Shown piece by piece: positions 25,741 to 34,657 of a DNA stretch of 64,000 nucleotides. The stretch is taken from positions 3,410,001-3,474,000 of the forward strand of contig NZ_RCCA01000001.1 in assembly GCF_003663845.1 (NCBI RefSeq). Reading direction: 5' to 3'. This DNA comes from Chryseobacterium sp. 7. Lineage in GTDB: Bacteria; Bacteroidota; Bacteroidia; Flavobacteriales; Weeksellaceae. Made by a program: the position numbers and the translations under genes. Position 1 is the first letter of the stretch, and each line of letters starts with the position of its first letter. The notes under the pieces were generated by a model. It was given only the letters and a program-made list of their open reading frames with translations, made no database searches and was not told where the DNA came from.

Positions 25741-26332
25741 ATTTATTTTTTCGAAGAAGCAATACCAGATTCAGAAACAGCAGAAGGAAATCCAGTGTAA
25801 TCCAAATGCCCAGTTTTGTATTTTCATAATTGTAAGCATCTACTTGCTTTTTGGCTGTCTCAGAAAGCTTCATGCTCTGATTGATGTAATTCTGAACTTC
25901 CACAATCTGATCAATATTTTTATTGGGTACAGAATGCTGGGAAAAATACACCAGGTTTTTCTTTCCGAGATATCCTACGATCCAGTATTCATCAGACTTA
26001 TCCATTTTCAGATATTCTATTCTGTAATATTCCGGACGTATTTTCCCGATATGCTTGGGCTCAAGGGTTGTATTTTTGTCGGTCTTATTTACATTAATCA
26101 TGTAAAAGTCTAATGTCTGAGGAAGTTTATTCACCACCTGCAATCCTACAGAATTATCTACAAATGCTACCGCACTTTTTTTGATAAACCAGTAAGTAAA
26201 AACAGATATTGAAAAGACCAGTGTTACAATACGAAACAGCTTTGCCCACTTCGCCATCCTTCCTGATTTTACTTTAAAGAAAACCAAAGAAAGAACAGAA
26301 GCCAGAAATATTATAAAAATAATGAGTGTCAT
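25739..26332 (-). CDS. Unknown membrane protein
   Basis: 197 aa. Two hydrophobic helices at the N-terminus (about 2-20 and 33-50), an extracytoplasmic domain of about 110 residues and a C-terminal helix (WITLDFLLLFLNLVLLLRK). No family is recognised. The region LEPKHIGKIRPEYYRIEYLKM is soluble and probably periplasmic. A TATCTTTG box (26346-26339 on the minus strand) ends only 7 bases before the ATG, so the mRNA may be leaderless, or translation may begin at a later Met. Confidence 0.65.
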   Translation of the reverse strand: MTLIIFIIFLASVLSLVFFKVKSGRMAKWAKLFRIVTLVFSISVFTYWFIKKSAVAFVDNSVGLQVVNKLPQTLDFYMINVNKTDKNTTLEPKHIGKIRPEYYRIEYLKMDKSDEYWIVGYLGKKNLVYFSQHSVPNKNIDQIVEVQNYINQSMKLSETAKKQVDAYNYENTKLGIWITLDFLLLFLNLVLLLRKNK

Positions 26333-26445
26333 ATTTTACAAAGATACTTCTTATCTGTATTTTATCTCTATCTGGGATCAATTTTTTAATTTTCATCATC
26401 CGTATTAAGATAAGATTTCATTTATTTTTTTCTCCGGTGTACTGG

Positions 26446-27090
26446 TTAATCCACATTCCATTCTTTATAAAACTGGTCGAGGAAATTCAGCATATATTGG
26501 TGTCTTTCTTCGGCCATTTTTTTTCCTTTTGGGGTATTCATCATATCTTTCAGAAGCAATAGTTTCTCATAGAAATGATTAATGGTGGTACCATCAGATT
26601 TTTTATATTCTTCTTTAGACATTCCCAATTTGGGTTTTATATCCGGATGATACATGAGGTTATTCTTAAAACCTCCGAAATTGAATGTTCTGGCAATTCC
26701 AATAGCTCCTATGGCATCAATACGGTCTGCATCCTGCACAATCTGAAGTTCAATGGGTGGGTTTACGGGTGCCTGATCTCTGTTTTTGAACGAAATATTT
26801 TCGATTACAAATAAAACCTTCTGAATGGTTTCTTCGGAAACATTCTGTTCTTCAAGAAATGTTCTGGATATTTTAGGTGCAATGGTTTCATCTCCGTTAT
26901 GGAATTTAGGATCTGCAATATCATGAAGAAGTGCAGACAGCTCTACTACTTCTTTGTCACAATCTTCTGTTTCTGCAATCTGAGCTGCCAGTTTCCAGAC
27001 TCTTTCAATATGAAACCAGTCATGTCCGGCTTCTGCTCCTTCTAATTTTTCTTTTACAAACGCTACGGTATTGTCAATTGTACTTTTCAT
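26446..27090 (-). CDS. HD-domain phosphohydrolase
   Basis: 214 aa. HD-superfamily metal ligands are visible: H in HDWFHIERVWKLA (about residue 23), HD in LSALLHDIADPKF (about 55), and a later D in VQDADRIDAIGAIGIAR. The layout matches YedJ/YpgQ-like proteins, which hydrolyse nucleotides or phosphate esters; the substrate is uncertain. Its ATG overlaps the TGA of the alpha/beta hydrolase gene by four bases, so the two are translationally coupled. Confidence 0.9.
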   Translation of the reverse strand: MKSTIDNTVAFVKEKLEGAEAGHDWFHIERVWKLAAQIAETEDCDKEVVELSALLHDIADPKFHNGDETIAPKISRTFLEEQNVSEETIQKVLFVIENISFKNRDQAPVNPPIELQIVQDADRIDAIGAIGIARTFNFGGFKNNLMYHPDIKPKLGMSKEEYKKSDGTTINHFYEKLLLLKDMMNTPKGKKMAEERHQYMLNFLDQFYKEWNVD

Positions 27091-27932
27091 TGATCTATCA
27101 GTTCATTTAAAATAATATTCCAGAGTTTGCTGTTGTAACTTCTAAAAAAATTGATGTGTCCTATTTCTTTTTTATCAGATTCTGAAACATTTACTAATCT
27201 ATACGTGGGCTTAAGATTAGGATAGGTATCATTTAATAAACTTAGTACTCCTTTTTCTGTAAGCCAGATATCATCTTCTGCCCGGATTACAAATACTCTT
27301 TGCGTCAGATTTTCAGAGAAATTCTCAATTTTTTCCAACAGCCTGTTGGTTGATTTCTTGTTTAAAATTAAGGTTCTCCAGTCATATGCGCAATTTTTTG
27401 GAAGACTTTCTCCCAATCCAAACCAATGTGCAGGAAAATATCCTAATAATGAAGTGGTTAATGGCTGGGCAATCCCAAAGCCCAAATAGGCTTCTACTTT
27501 CGTCATTCCTTTAAGGTTTCCTACAAAGGCATTTTGTGTTCCTACAAAAACAAATTCTTCAAATATTCCGGAGTCTTCATTCATTCCCAAAATCAATGCT
27601 CCTACAGAATGGCCTAAACAGTATTTTTTATAATCTTTAAAATGGGTTTTAATATATTGGGTTAAAGCTTTATAATCTTTTGATCCCCATAATCTCATGG
27701 AACCATGAAATCCTCTCATATTTTCCGGCTTGGAAAGACCTATCCCTCTGTAATCATAAGTAATTACCGTAAAGCCCTGTTCAGCAAAATAACTGGCAAA
27801 GGAAAAATAGACCTGTTGTTTTACTCCTGTTGCTGAGTTGATCAGCAGTAATTTCCCGTTCTCTTTTTTCGGTTTAAAGAGATGGACAGCAAGTGAAATA
27901 TCGTCTTCTGTGGTCAGTATTAGTTTTTCCAT
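27087..27932 (-). CDS. Alpha/beta hydrolase
   Basis: 281 aa. An early strand pattern leads to the nucleophile elbow LGHSVGA (GxSxG), the acid in FVIRAEDDIW and the catalytic His in KEIGHINFF. YDYRGIGLSKP is the typical loop of the fold. It is cytoplasmic by lack of a signal. It overlaps the HD-domain gene by four bases, implying joint expression. The substrate is not known; the family includes esterases and acyl transferases. Confidence 0.87.
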   Translation of the reverse strand: MEKLILTTEDDISLAVHLFKPKKENGKLLLINSATGVKQQVYFSFASYFAEQGFTVITYDYRGIGLSKPENMRGFHGSMRLWGSKDYKALTQYIKTHFKDYKKYCLGHSVGALILGMNEDSGIFEEFVFVGTQNAFVGNLKGMTKVEAYLGFGIAQPLTTSLLGYFPAHWFGLGESLPKNCAYDWRTLILNKKSTNRLLEKIENFSENLTQRVFVIRAEDDIWLTEKGVLSLLNDTYPNLKPTYRLVNVSESDKKEIGHINFFRSYNSKLWNIILNELIDQ

Positions 27933-28022
27933 AGTATCAAAAGAAAAAATCCACTATAAAAGTGGACATTTTACTTATATTTTTATGTTAAGTTTCAGAC
28001 TTTTGATATGTCGTAAATAGCT

Positions 28023-28913
28023 TTAAGAAAAGAAATCCGAGATTCTCGGCAGTCCTGTCTGGGAGCCTTTGCCTCCGGAAACTCTTGATGAAACTTCATT
28101 TCCGAATTTCACACATTCTTCAATAGAATTTCCATGGCAAAGCGCAATGGCAAATCCTGATGTAAATGCATCTCCCATTCCCATTTTATGAACTTTTTCA
28201 TCTTTGTCATTTCTGTAGTATTTCATTTCTGTACCATCAAAATAAATGGTGGAGTTAGTATCATCTCTTACAAAAACTTTATTGAAATATTTCTTAAGAA
28301 CTTCTTCTCTTTTTTCTTCTCCGAAAATAATATAGAGTTCATTGCTCTTGGCTACAATAAAGTCTACCATTTCCAGGATATCTTCTCTGACTCTCATTGC
28401 AGGCGAAGCATATAATCCTACTTTTTTTCCGTACTGTTTTGCTTTTTTAACGGTATGCTCCACTACATCCATAGAAATTTCAAGCTGTATCAGCACAAGA
28501 TCTGTGGTGTGAAAATATTTTTCCGCTTCATCTATATGAGGTTTGCTAAGATATTTATTGGCTGCCGGAACTACCACAATAGCTGCATTCCCATGAGAAG
28601 TCGTTACATAAGCTGTTCCTGTAGCGTCTTTATCCGTCTCATGAACAAAACCTACATTTACATTTTCACTTACCAGATTCCTCATAATCTGCTGCCCAAG
28701 AGGATCCATCCCCACACATCCTATAAAGTATACACTTGCACCCAGTCTGGCAGTACCAACCGCCTGATTAGCTCCTTTTCCTCCAAAATAGCTGTCTGAT
28801 CTGACGGCTAGAACGGTTTCGTTGGGCATAGGAATTTTTTCGGTTTCAAGAACCAAATCTATAGAGGAGCTCCCTACAACAATAATTCGGGGTTGTTCTG
28901 ATGAGAAATTCAT
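28023..28913 (-). CDS. PfkB-family sugar kinase, ribokinase-like
   Basis: 296 aa. Both PfkB signatures are present: FGGKGANQAVGTARLGASV near residue 43 and the C-terminal catalytic region KMGMGDAFTSGFAIAL, with the catalytic Asp kept although the usual GAGD reads GMGD. GSSSIDLVLETEKIP at the N-terminus is ribokinase-like. It phosphorylates a sugar, most likely ribose, at the expense of ATP. No sugar transporter or nucleosidase lies nearby, so substrate is inferred only from overall similarity. Confidence 0.85.
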   Translation of the reverse strand: MNFSSEQPRIIVVGSSSIDLVLETEKIPMPNETVLAVRSDSYFGGKGANQAVGTARLGASVYFIGCVGMDPLGQQIMRNLVSENVNVGFVHETDKDATGTAYVTTSHGNAAIVVVPAANKYLSKPHIDEAEKYFHTTDLVLIQLEISMDVVEHTVKKAKQYGKKVGLYASPAMRVREDILEMVDFIVAKSNELYIIFGEEKREEVLKKYFNKVFVRDDTNSTIYFDGTEMKYYRNDKDEKVHKMGMGDAFTSGFAIALCHGNSIEECVKFGNEVSSRVSGGKGSQTGLPRISDFFS

Positions 28914-28980
28914 TGTGTTTTGTATTAGCTTTAAAATTTATACCTGACAAAATTGTATTTCAAAAATAAATAATTTAAAA

Positions 28981-29616
28981 TTAACTTATTTCGATAAATT
29001 CTGTAATTATTTTAACTGGTTTTTGATCTTTACTGTAAGCTATATAACTTGCATAAAACCCTTCGCCATATCCGGTTTCAAAAGCAAATATAGTCCCGGG
29101 ATGATCTTTTGCGGGCTTCAGAAAAGCATATTGATCTATGGCTCCTTTTTCGTCAAAGAAATAATCATGGAAAAATTCTTCGTAGATTCCCATAAAGTCT
29201 CCTCCTTTATTTTGATATAATTTCTGTTCCAATTCGTTGAGACTGTTTTGGGTATCAACATCCATGAAACATCCCATCCCGCTTTCTACGGGATATCCGA
29301 AAACTTCTCCTTCCGCCAGTTCTTTTATATTCTGTCCTGCTGTAGTAGCCATTTTCCATTCTTTAATTTCAGAATTATCGAATATAATTTCGGCATAAGC
29401 TACACAGTTACTCTCCCTTTCTTTATGTAACATTACAGAAAAATCTCCTTTTGGAAATTCTGTGGTAAAAGGAAGCATATCATTAGTAATCAAAGGATCA
29501 CAAGCAACAAGCTTTCCACTGGAAAGGTAAATCTTTCCAACTTCAAAACTTTCCAGCAACGGATTTTCTACAAAATCTTTTGAGAATAGTTTCTTTATGT
29601 TTTCTATATGTGTCAT
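28981..29616 (-). CDS. DUF4241-like protein
   Basis: 211 aa. It has the hallmarks of DUF4241: SGKLVACDPLI near residue 34, then RESNCVAYAEIIFDN, CFMDVDTQ and a C-terminal GYGEGFYASYIAYSKDQKPV. Function is unknown; members occur widely in soil bacteria, sometimes near toxin-immunity genes, but nothing of that kind is adjacent here. Soluble, no signal peptide. It lies downstream of valS on the same strand with a hairpin between. Confidence 0.75.
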   Translation of the reverse strand: MTHIENIKKLFSKDFVENPLLESFEVGKIYLSSGKLVACDPLITNDMLPFTTEFPKGDFSVMLHKERESNCVAYAEIIFDNSEIKEWKMATTAGQNIKELAEGEVFGYPVESGMGCFMDVDTQNSLNELEQKLYQNKGGDFMGIYEEFFHDYFFDEKGAIDQYAFLKPAKDHPGTIFAFETGYGEGFYASYIAYSKDQKPVKIITEFIEIS

Positions 29617-29638
29617 TGTAATTTATTCTTTTAAACCA

Positions 29639-29676
29639 TCAGGCTGGATACCATTGTAAAAGTGTACCCAGCCTGA
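29639..29676 (-). terminator. Hairpin after valS
   Basis: CAGGCTGGATAC pairs with GTACCCAGCCTG around a short loop. The T-run on the minus strand is weak, so it may be only a partial terminator. Confidence 0.45.
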
Positions 29677-29704
29677 GATTTTGACAAAATTTATTGTCTA
29701 TATT

Positions 29705-32320
29705 TTATAAACTTTTCAGTTTCTCTTCAAGGATCGCAATCTTATCCAAAGCATCTTTTTGTTTCTGACGCTCAACCTCTACGATTTCAGGTTTTGCATT
29801 GGCAACAAATTTTTCATTGGAAAGTTTCTTTTCTACGGAAACTAAAAATCCTTTTAAATATTTCACTTCTTCTTCGGTTTTAGCCTTTTCTTCTCCTAAA
29901 TCTAAATTTTCACTTAAAGGAATAGAAACTTCAGTAGCTCCTACAAGGAAAGTAAAGCTTGGTTTATCTGTTTTCTGTCCGAAGTGGATTTCAGAAATAT
30001 TGGCCAGTTTTCTTACGACAGCTTCATTGGCAAATTCAGAAGCGTTAGTATAAACCTCAGCGGCTTCTCTTGGGGAGATTCCTTTTGTCTGACGGTAGTT
30101 TCTAACTCCTGAAATTAGTTCTGCTGCCGTTTCGAAGTTTTTAATAATTGTTTCATCAAATGCTCCTGCTTCTTTCTGCTGAGCAATCACCAAAGCTTCA
30201 TCAATACTTCTTTCTGAGATCGTCTGCCACAATTCTTCTGTTAAGAAAGGCATAAACGGGTGAAGAAGCTTCATTAATTCTTCAAAAAAATAAATGGTTT
30301 TGTCATAAACTTCTTTAGAAATTCCTTCTCCATAATTCGGCTTGATGGCTTCAAGATACCAACCGCAAAAATCATCCCAAATTAATTTATAGATCAAATG
30401 CAATGCATCAGAAATTCTGAATTTCTCGAATTGATCATTAATTTCAGCAATTGTTTTGTTCAATTTGTTTTCAAACCATTCAATAGCCTGGTTATCTGTA
30501 GCTACAGCTGGTTTATCTTCATGGTTCCACATATTGATCAGACGGAATGCATTCCAGATCTTCGTCATAAAGTTTCTTCCCTGAAGCATTAAATCTTCAT
30601 CAAAAAGAAGATCGTTTCCAGCTGCAGAGCTCAATAGAATACCTACACGTACTCCATCTGCTCCGTATTTATCCATTAATTCAAGAGGATCCGGAGAGTT
30701 TCCAAGAGATTTAGACATCTTTCTTCTCTGCTTATCTCTTACAATCCCTGTAAAATAAACATTCTTGAACGGAACTTCTTTTCTGTATTCCAATCCGGCC
30801 ATAATCATTCTGGCAACCCAGAAGAAAATAATATCCGGACCTGTAACCAGATCAGATGTTGGATAGTAATAGTTGATGTCTTTATTTTCAGGATCAAGCA
30901 ATCCGTCAAATACAGACATTGGCCATAACCAAGATGAGAACCATGTATCTAATGCATCATCGTCCTGTCTAAGGTTTTCTATCGTCAGGCTTAAATTTTC
31001 TGTTTTCTGTTTTGCCAGCTCTAAAGCTTCTTCTTTAGTTTCTGCAACTACGAAATCATTTTCTCCTTCTCCATAGTAATATGCAGGAATCTGCTGCCCC
31101 CACCAAAGCTGACGGGAAATATTCCAGTCACGGATGTTTTCCATCCAGTGTTTGTAGGTATTTTTGAACTTTTCAGGATAAAATTTAACCTCATCATCCA
31201 TTACTACGTCCAAAGCTGGTTTCGCAATTTCAGACATTTTAAGGAACCACTGTACTGAAACTTTCGGTTCAATAACAGCACCTGTTCTCTCAGAAGTTCC
31301 TACTTTATTTACATAATCTTCTGCTTTAAGCAAAAGATCTTTTTCTTCAAGTTCTTTAGCGATTTGTTTTCTTACGTCAAATCTGTTTTTCCCTGCATAA
31401 TGTAAACCGTGCTCGTTAAGATTTCCATCATCATCCAGCGCATCAATCATTTTCAGCTGATGTTTCTGTCCGATTTCATAGTCATTGATATCGTGAGCAG
31501 GCGTAATTTTCAACGCTCCTGTTCCGAATTCAATATCTACATATTCATCTTCAATGATCGGAATTACTCTGTCAACAATCGGTACGATAACATTTTTACC
31601 TTTCAGGTGGGCATATCTTTCATCATTAGGATTGATACATACAGCAGTATCCCCAAAAATAGTTTCAGGACGTGTAGTCGCTACTGAAAGAAATTCTTCA
31701 GATCCTTCGATTTTATATTTAAGAAAATATAATTTTCCGTTTTGTTCTTTAAATATTACTTCTTCGTCAGAGATATTGGTTTTCGCTTCCGGATCCCAGT
31801 TCACCATTCTGTAGCCTCTGTAGATTAGTCCTTTATTATAAAGGTCTACGAAACTTTTGACAACCTGCTGTGAAAGCTTATCTTCCATGGTAAAACGGGT
31901 TCTGTCCCAATCACATGAACATCCCAGCTTTTTCAACTGCTCAAGAATGGTTCCTCCATATTTATTAGTCCAGTCCCATGCGTGCGTTAAAAATTCTTCA
32001 CGGGTAATATCTGACTTATTGACTCCTTCAGACTTCAGTTTAGCAACAACTTTAGCTTCAGTAGCAATTGAAGCGTGATCTGTTCCCGGAATCCAACAAG
32101 CATTAAATCCGCGCATTCTTGCACGACGGACCAGAACATCTTGAAGGGTATTGTTCAGCATATGACCCATGTGTAGTATTCCCGTCACGTTTGGCGGAGG
32201 AATGACTATGGTATATGGTGGTTTGTCATTAGGTTCCGAATGGAAAAATTTGTTTTCCAACCAGTAACTGTACCATTTTTGTTCTGTTTCCTGTGGATTG
32301 TACTTTTCTGAAATCTGCAT
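29705..32320 (-). CDS. valS: Valyl-tRNA synthetase
   Basis: 871 aa from the ATG at 32320 (MQISEKYNPQETEQKWYSYW). It carries the class I HIGH motif as HMGHML within PNVTGILHMGHML, and KMSKSLGNSPDP. An editing (CP1) domain lies between, and a C-terminal coiled-coil arm (about 810-871) is typical of ValRS. It charges tRNA-Val and edits Thr-tRNA. An in-frame TTG at 32344 is set aside because a TATTTTTG promoter box (32356-32349) lies almost on it. Length is normal for Bacteroidota ValRS. Confidence 0.97.
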   Translation of the reverse strand: MQISEKYNPQETEQKWYSYWLENKFFHSEPNDKPPYTIVIPPPNVTGILHMGHMLNNTLQDVLVRRARMRGFNACWIPGTDHASIATEAKVVAKLKSEGVNKSDITREEFLTHAWDWTNKYGGTILEQLKKLGCSCDWDRTRFTMEDKLSQQVVKSFVDLYNKGLIYRGYRMVNWDPEAKTNISDEEVIFKEQNGKLYFLKYKIEGSEEFLSVATTRPETIFGDTAVCINPNDERYAHLKGKNVIVPIVDRVIPIIEDEYVDIEFGTGALKITPAHDINDYEIGQKHQLKMIDALDDDGNLNEHGLHYAGKNRFDVRKQIAKELEEKDLLLKAEDYVNKVGTSERTGAVIEPKVSVQWFLKMSEIAKPALDVVMDDEVKFYPEKFKNTYKHWMENIRDWNISRQLWWGQQIPAYYYGEGENDFVVAETKEEALELAKQKTENLSLTIENLRQDDDALDTWFSSWLWPMSVFDGLLDPENKDINYYYPTSDLVTGPDIIFFWVARMIMAGLEYRKEVPFKNVYFTGIVRDKQRRKMSKSLGNSPDPLELMDKYGADGVRVGILLSSAAGNDLLFDEDLMLQGRNFMTKIWNAFRLINMWNHEDKPAVATDNQAIEWFENKLNKTIAEINDQFEKFRISDALHLIYKLIWDDFCGWYLEAIKPNYGEGISKEVYDKTIYFFEELMKLLHPFMPFLTEELWQTISERSIDEALVIAQQKEAGAFDETIIKNFETAAELISGVRNYRQTKGISPREAAEVYTNASEFANEAVVRKLANISEIHFGQKTDKPSFTFLVGATEVSIPLSENLDLGEEKAKTEEEVKYLKGFLVSVEKKLSNEKFVANAKPEIVEVERQKQKDALDKIAILEEKLKSL

Positions 32321-32348
32321 AAATTCTATTTCTTTGGCTTGCAATTTG

Positions 32349-32356
32349 CAAAAATA
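32349..32356 (-). promoter_or_regulatory. -7 element (TATTTTTG) of valS
   Basis: It matches TAnnTTTG on the minus strand, 28 bases before the valS ATG. It supports the start at 32320. Confidence 0.5.
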
Positions 32357-32398
32357 GTCTAAAGAAAAAAATTTTTAAGCATGAATTAAAATAATTTT

Positions 32399-32406
32399 TA
32401 ACTTTG
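32399..32406 (+). promoter_or_regulatory. -7 element (TAACTTTG) of the DUF1573 gene
   Basis: It matches TAnnTTTG, 42 bases before the ATG at 32449, which supports that start over an in-frame upstream one at 32404. Confidence 0.45.
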
Positions 32407-32448
32407 TTTCACAAAATTTATCTAACAAACATATTAACATTCAAGAAT

Positions 32449-32913
32449 ATGAAAAAACTAATTGCAGGAATTGCATTATTCGGGACATTTGCTCTGGCAT
32501 CTGCACAAACTATTACATTTGATAAAACAACTTTCGATTACGGAACTATTAAGCCTAGCTCTGATGGCACAAGATTCTTTACCGTAACGAATTCTGGTGA
32601 TAAGCCATTGATCCTTTCAAATGTAAAACCTTCTTGCGGATGTACAACTCCTGAGTTCAGCCAAGATCCAATTATGCCTGGGAAATCAGCTAAGATCAAG
32701 GTTGGATACAACACTGCTATTCCTGGTCCTTTCAACAAAATGATTGAGGTTTTCTCTAACGACCCTGCAAACAACAGAAGCGTAATCTACATTAAAGGTA
32801 ACGTAGATGCTAACGCTCCTGAGCCAAAAGTATTGACTCCTGCTGAGCAGAAAGAAGCTGCTAAAGCTGAGAAAAAAGCTGCTAAACTTGCTAAAAAAGC
32901 TGTTGCGAAGTAA
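32449..32913 (+). CDS. Secreted DUF1573 protein
   Basis: 154 aa with a signal peptide (MKKLIAGIALFGTFALASAQ). The single DUF1573 Ig-like domain shows FDKTTFDYGTIK, then FTVTNSGDKPLILSNVKPSC and GCTTPEF, then IKVGYNT. The domain is very common in Bacteroidota periplasmic proteins; its function is unknown. The C-terminus is a Lys/Ala-rich tail (KKAAKLAKKAVAK) that could bind anionic polymer or cell wall. Own promoter and terminator: a single-gene unit. Confidence 0.88.
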   Translation: MKKLIAGIALFGTFALASAQTITFDKTTFDYGTIKPSSDGTRFFTVTNSGDKPLILSNVKPSCGCTTPEFSQDPIMPGKSAKIKVGYNTAIPGPFNKMIEVFSNDPANNRSVIYIKGNVDANAPEPKVLTPAEQKEAAKAEKKAAKLAKKAVAK

Positions 32914-32935
32914 TCTCTACTCAAAAAAATAAAAG

Positions 32936-32962
32936 AACCGTCTCCGTTGAGGCGGTTTTTTT
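32936..32962 (+). terminator. Terminator of the DUF1573 gene
   Basis: AACCGTCTC pairs with GAGGCGGTT, followed by a T-run. Confidence 0.85.
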
Positions 32963-33044
32963 ATTACATTTATATTAGAATAGATGTTAGAGGCTAGAAG
33001 TTAGATATTAGATAATTTATGTCATAATTTGAAATGATAGCCAA

Positions 33045-33122
33045 AATCTTTTAATCTTTTAATCTTTTAATCTTTTAATCTTTTAATCTTTTAATCTTTT
33101 AATCTTTTAATCTTTTAATCTT
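33045..33122 (+). repeat. Octamer tandem array, 9 copies plus a partial, before the PPK2 gene
   Basis: The unit is AATCTTTT, nine exact copies (33045-33116) plus AATCTT. It ends 7 bases before the ATG at 33130, the same distance as the heptamer array before the gene at 6635-7540. Confidence 0.95.
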
Positions 33123-33129
33123 AAAACAT

Positions 33130-33999
33130 ATGGACACCGATTTCTCAGATGATTTTAAAGTAAATGGAAAATTTTCAATAAAAAAAACGTCAACGTCTTA
33201 TAAAGGGAAACTCACTAAAGAAGAAGGGGCAGAAATGCTGATTAAGGAGAAAGAAAAGCTTCGTGAGCTGCAGGAAAAACTGTATGCTGACGGAAGCAAG
33301 TCTCTTCTTGTTGTACTGCAGGCAATGGATGCTGCGGGAAAGGACAGTATGATAGAGCATGTTTTCGGAGGGGTAAATCCGCAGGGTTGTAATGTGACCA
33401 GCTTTAAGACACCAAGCTCCAAAGAATATTCTCATGATTTTTTATGGAGACATTATCTTGCGCTGCCACAAAAAGGAATGATTGGAATTTTCAACCGTTC
33501 TCATTATGAAAGTGTTTTGGTTTGCAAGGTGCATCCTGAATATAATTTAAGCGAAAAAACATGGTCATCGGTAAAAGATTTTGATGATAAATTCTGGGAA
33601 AACAGATATGAAAGCATCCGAAATTTTGAAAAACATCTTGCCCAGAACGGAACTACCATTGTAAAAATCTTTTTACATGTTTCTAGGGATGAGCAGAAAA
33701 AAAGACTTTTAGAAAGAATTGATGAACAGGAAAAAAACTGGAAATTCTCTGCGGGCGATCTTCCGGAAAGAGCTTTATTTGACCAATATATGGAGGCTTA
33801 TGAAACCGCTATCAATGAAACTTCAAAAGATCACGCTCCATGGTATGTGCTTCCTGCTGACAACAAGTGGTTTGCAAGAGTAGCTGCTATTCAAATCATT
33901 ATTGATACGCTGGAGAAAATGGATCCTAAATATCCTACTCTTTCCGATCAGGACAGACAAGACCTATTGGAATCAAAAAAACAATTGGAAAGCGAATAA
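33130..33999 (+). CDS. ppk2: Polyphosphate kinase 2 (PPK2) family
   Basis: 289 aa. Walker A-like loop QAMDAAGKDS (about residue 65) and Walker B-like GIFNRSHYESVL (about 120) with the run GGVNPQGCNVTSFKTPS match the polyphosphate:nucleotide phosphotransferase branch. The resemblance is closest to class III enzymes, which can phosphorylate AMP and ADP using polyphosphate; this class call is inference. It is cytoplasmic. The start codon follows an octamer array by 7 bases. No ppk1 or exopolyphosphatase lies nearby. Confidence 0.9.
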   Translation: MDTDFSDDFKVNGKFSIKKTSTSYKGKLTKEEGAEMLIKEKEKLRELQEKLYADGSKSLLVVLQAMDAAGKDSMIEHVFGGVNPQGCNVTSFKTPSSKEYSHDFLWRHYLALPQKGMIGIFNRSHYESVLVCKVHPEYNLSEKTWSSVKDFDDKFWENRYESIRNFEKHLAQNGTTIVKIFLHVSRDEQKKRLLERIDEQEKNWKFSAGDLPERALFDQYMEAYETAINETSKDHAPWYVLPADNKWFARVAAIQIIIDTLEKMDPKYPTLSDQDRQDLLESKKQLESE

Positions 34000-34018
34000 A
34001 TTAGATTGGAAAAATAAA

Positions 34019-34073
34019 GCTTGAAGAGTGAAGGCTTAAAATCATTACATATAAAAAACTTCACTCTTCAAGC
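34019..34073. repeat. Perfect 15-bp inverted repeat after ppk2
   Basis: Arms GCTTGAAGAGTGAAG (34019-34033) and CTTCACTCTTCAAGC (34059-34073) around 25 bases, without a T-run. It belongs to a group of purine-rich spacer repeats also seen near 46196-46330. Confidence 0.6.
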
Positions 34074-34100
34074 CTCTGACTTCCAGCTTTTTTAAAAAAT

Positions 34101-34428
34101 CACGAGAAAATCTATAAGCCGGATTCTGTACTTCCGAAAAAGTGCCTGTTATTTATCTACGTGGTACATTGCTGCAACACTTGAGCTGATTACCCCTCGG
34201 TTTTCAGGACGAGCCGCCCCTATTTCCATTGCTGAAAAGAACCGATATACTTACCATTGCACCGCAAAGAGTTTACCTGGTTTCACTACAGCCGAACTGT
34301 ACCTGCTTTCTGTTGCACTTGTCCTACCCTCGCGGGTGACGGATGTTATCCGCTTTGCTACTCTATGGTGTCCGGACTTTCCTACCTCCCGTAAAACGGG
34401 AAATCAACAAGCCGATTTTCTCGCGGAG
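34101..34428 (-). ncRNA. rnpB: RNase P RNA
   Basis: On the minus strand the sequence contains conserved elements of bacterial type A RNase P RNA: GGTAGGAAAGTCCGGACACC near the 5' side and ACAGAATCCGGCTTATAG near the 3' end. The terminal helix forms between GAGAAAATC (5') and GATTTTCTC (3'), which sets the approximate ends, and T's follow the 3' arm. It is the catalytic RNA that matures tRNA 5' ends. Ends may be off by a few bases. Confidence 0.93.
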
Positions 34429-34657
34429 GCAAAGGTACGCAAATTTTGTGGTAAAAAGGTAAAGCAACGAAATGACTAAAGTATTTTAACTGATGTAAAT
34501 TATCCCGAATTTATAAATTTTTGACGTTTACTTTTTAATGAAAGTATAATAAATCTTTTTCACTCATCTTAAATTTTACTTTTCTGCTTTTTATGAATTT
34601 GCATTATATTTTTCAGTAATTACCACTTTATTATTATCTTCGTGCCATTATATATCT

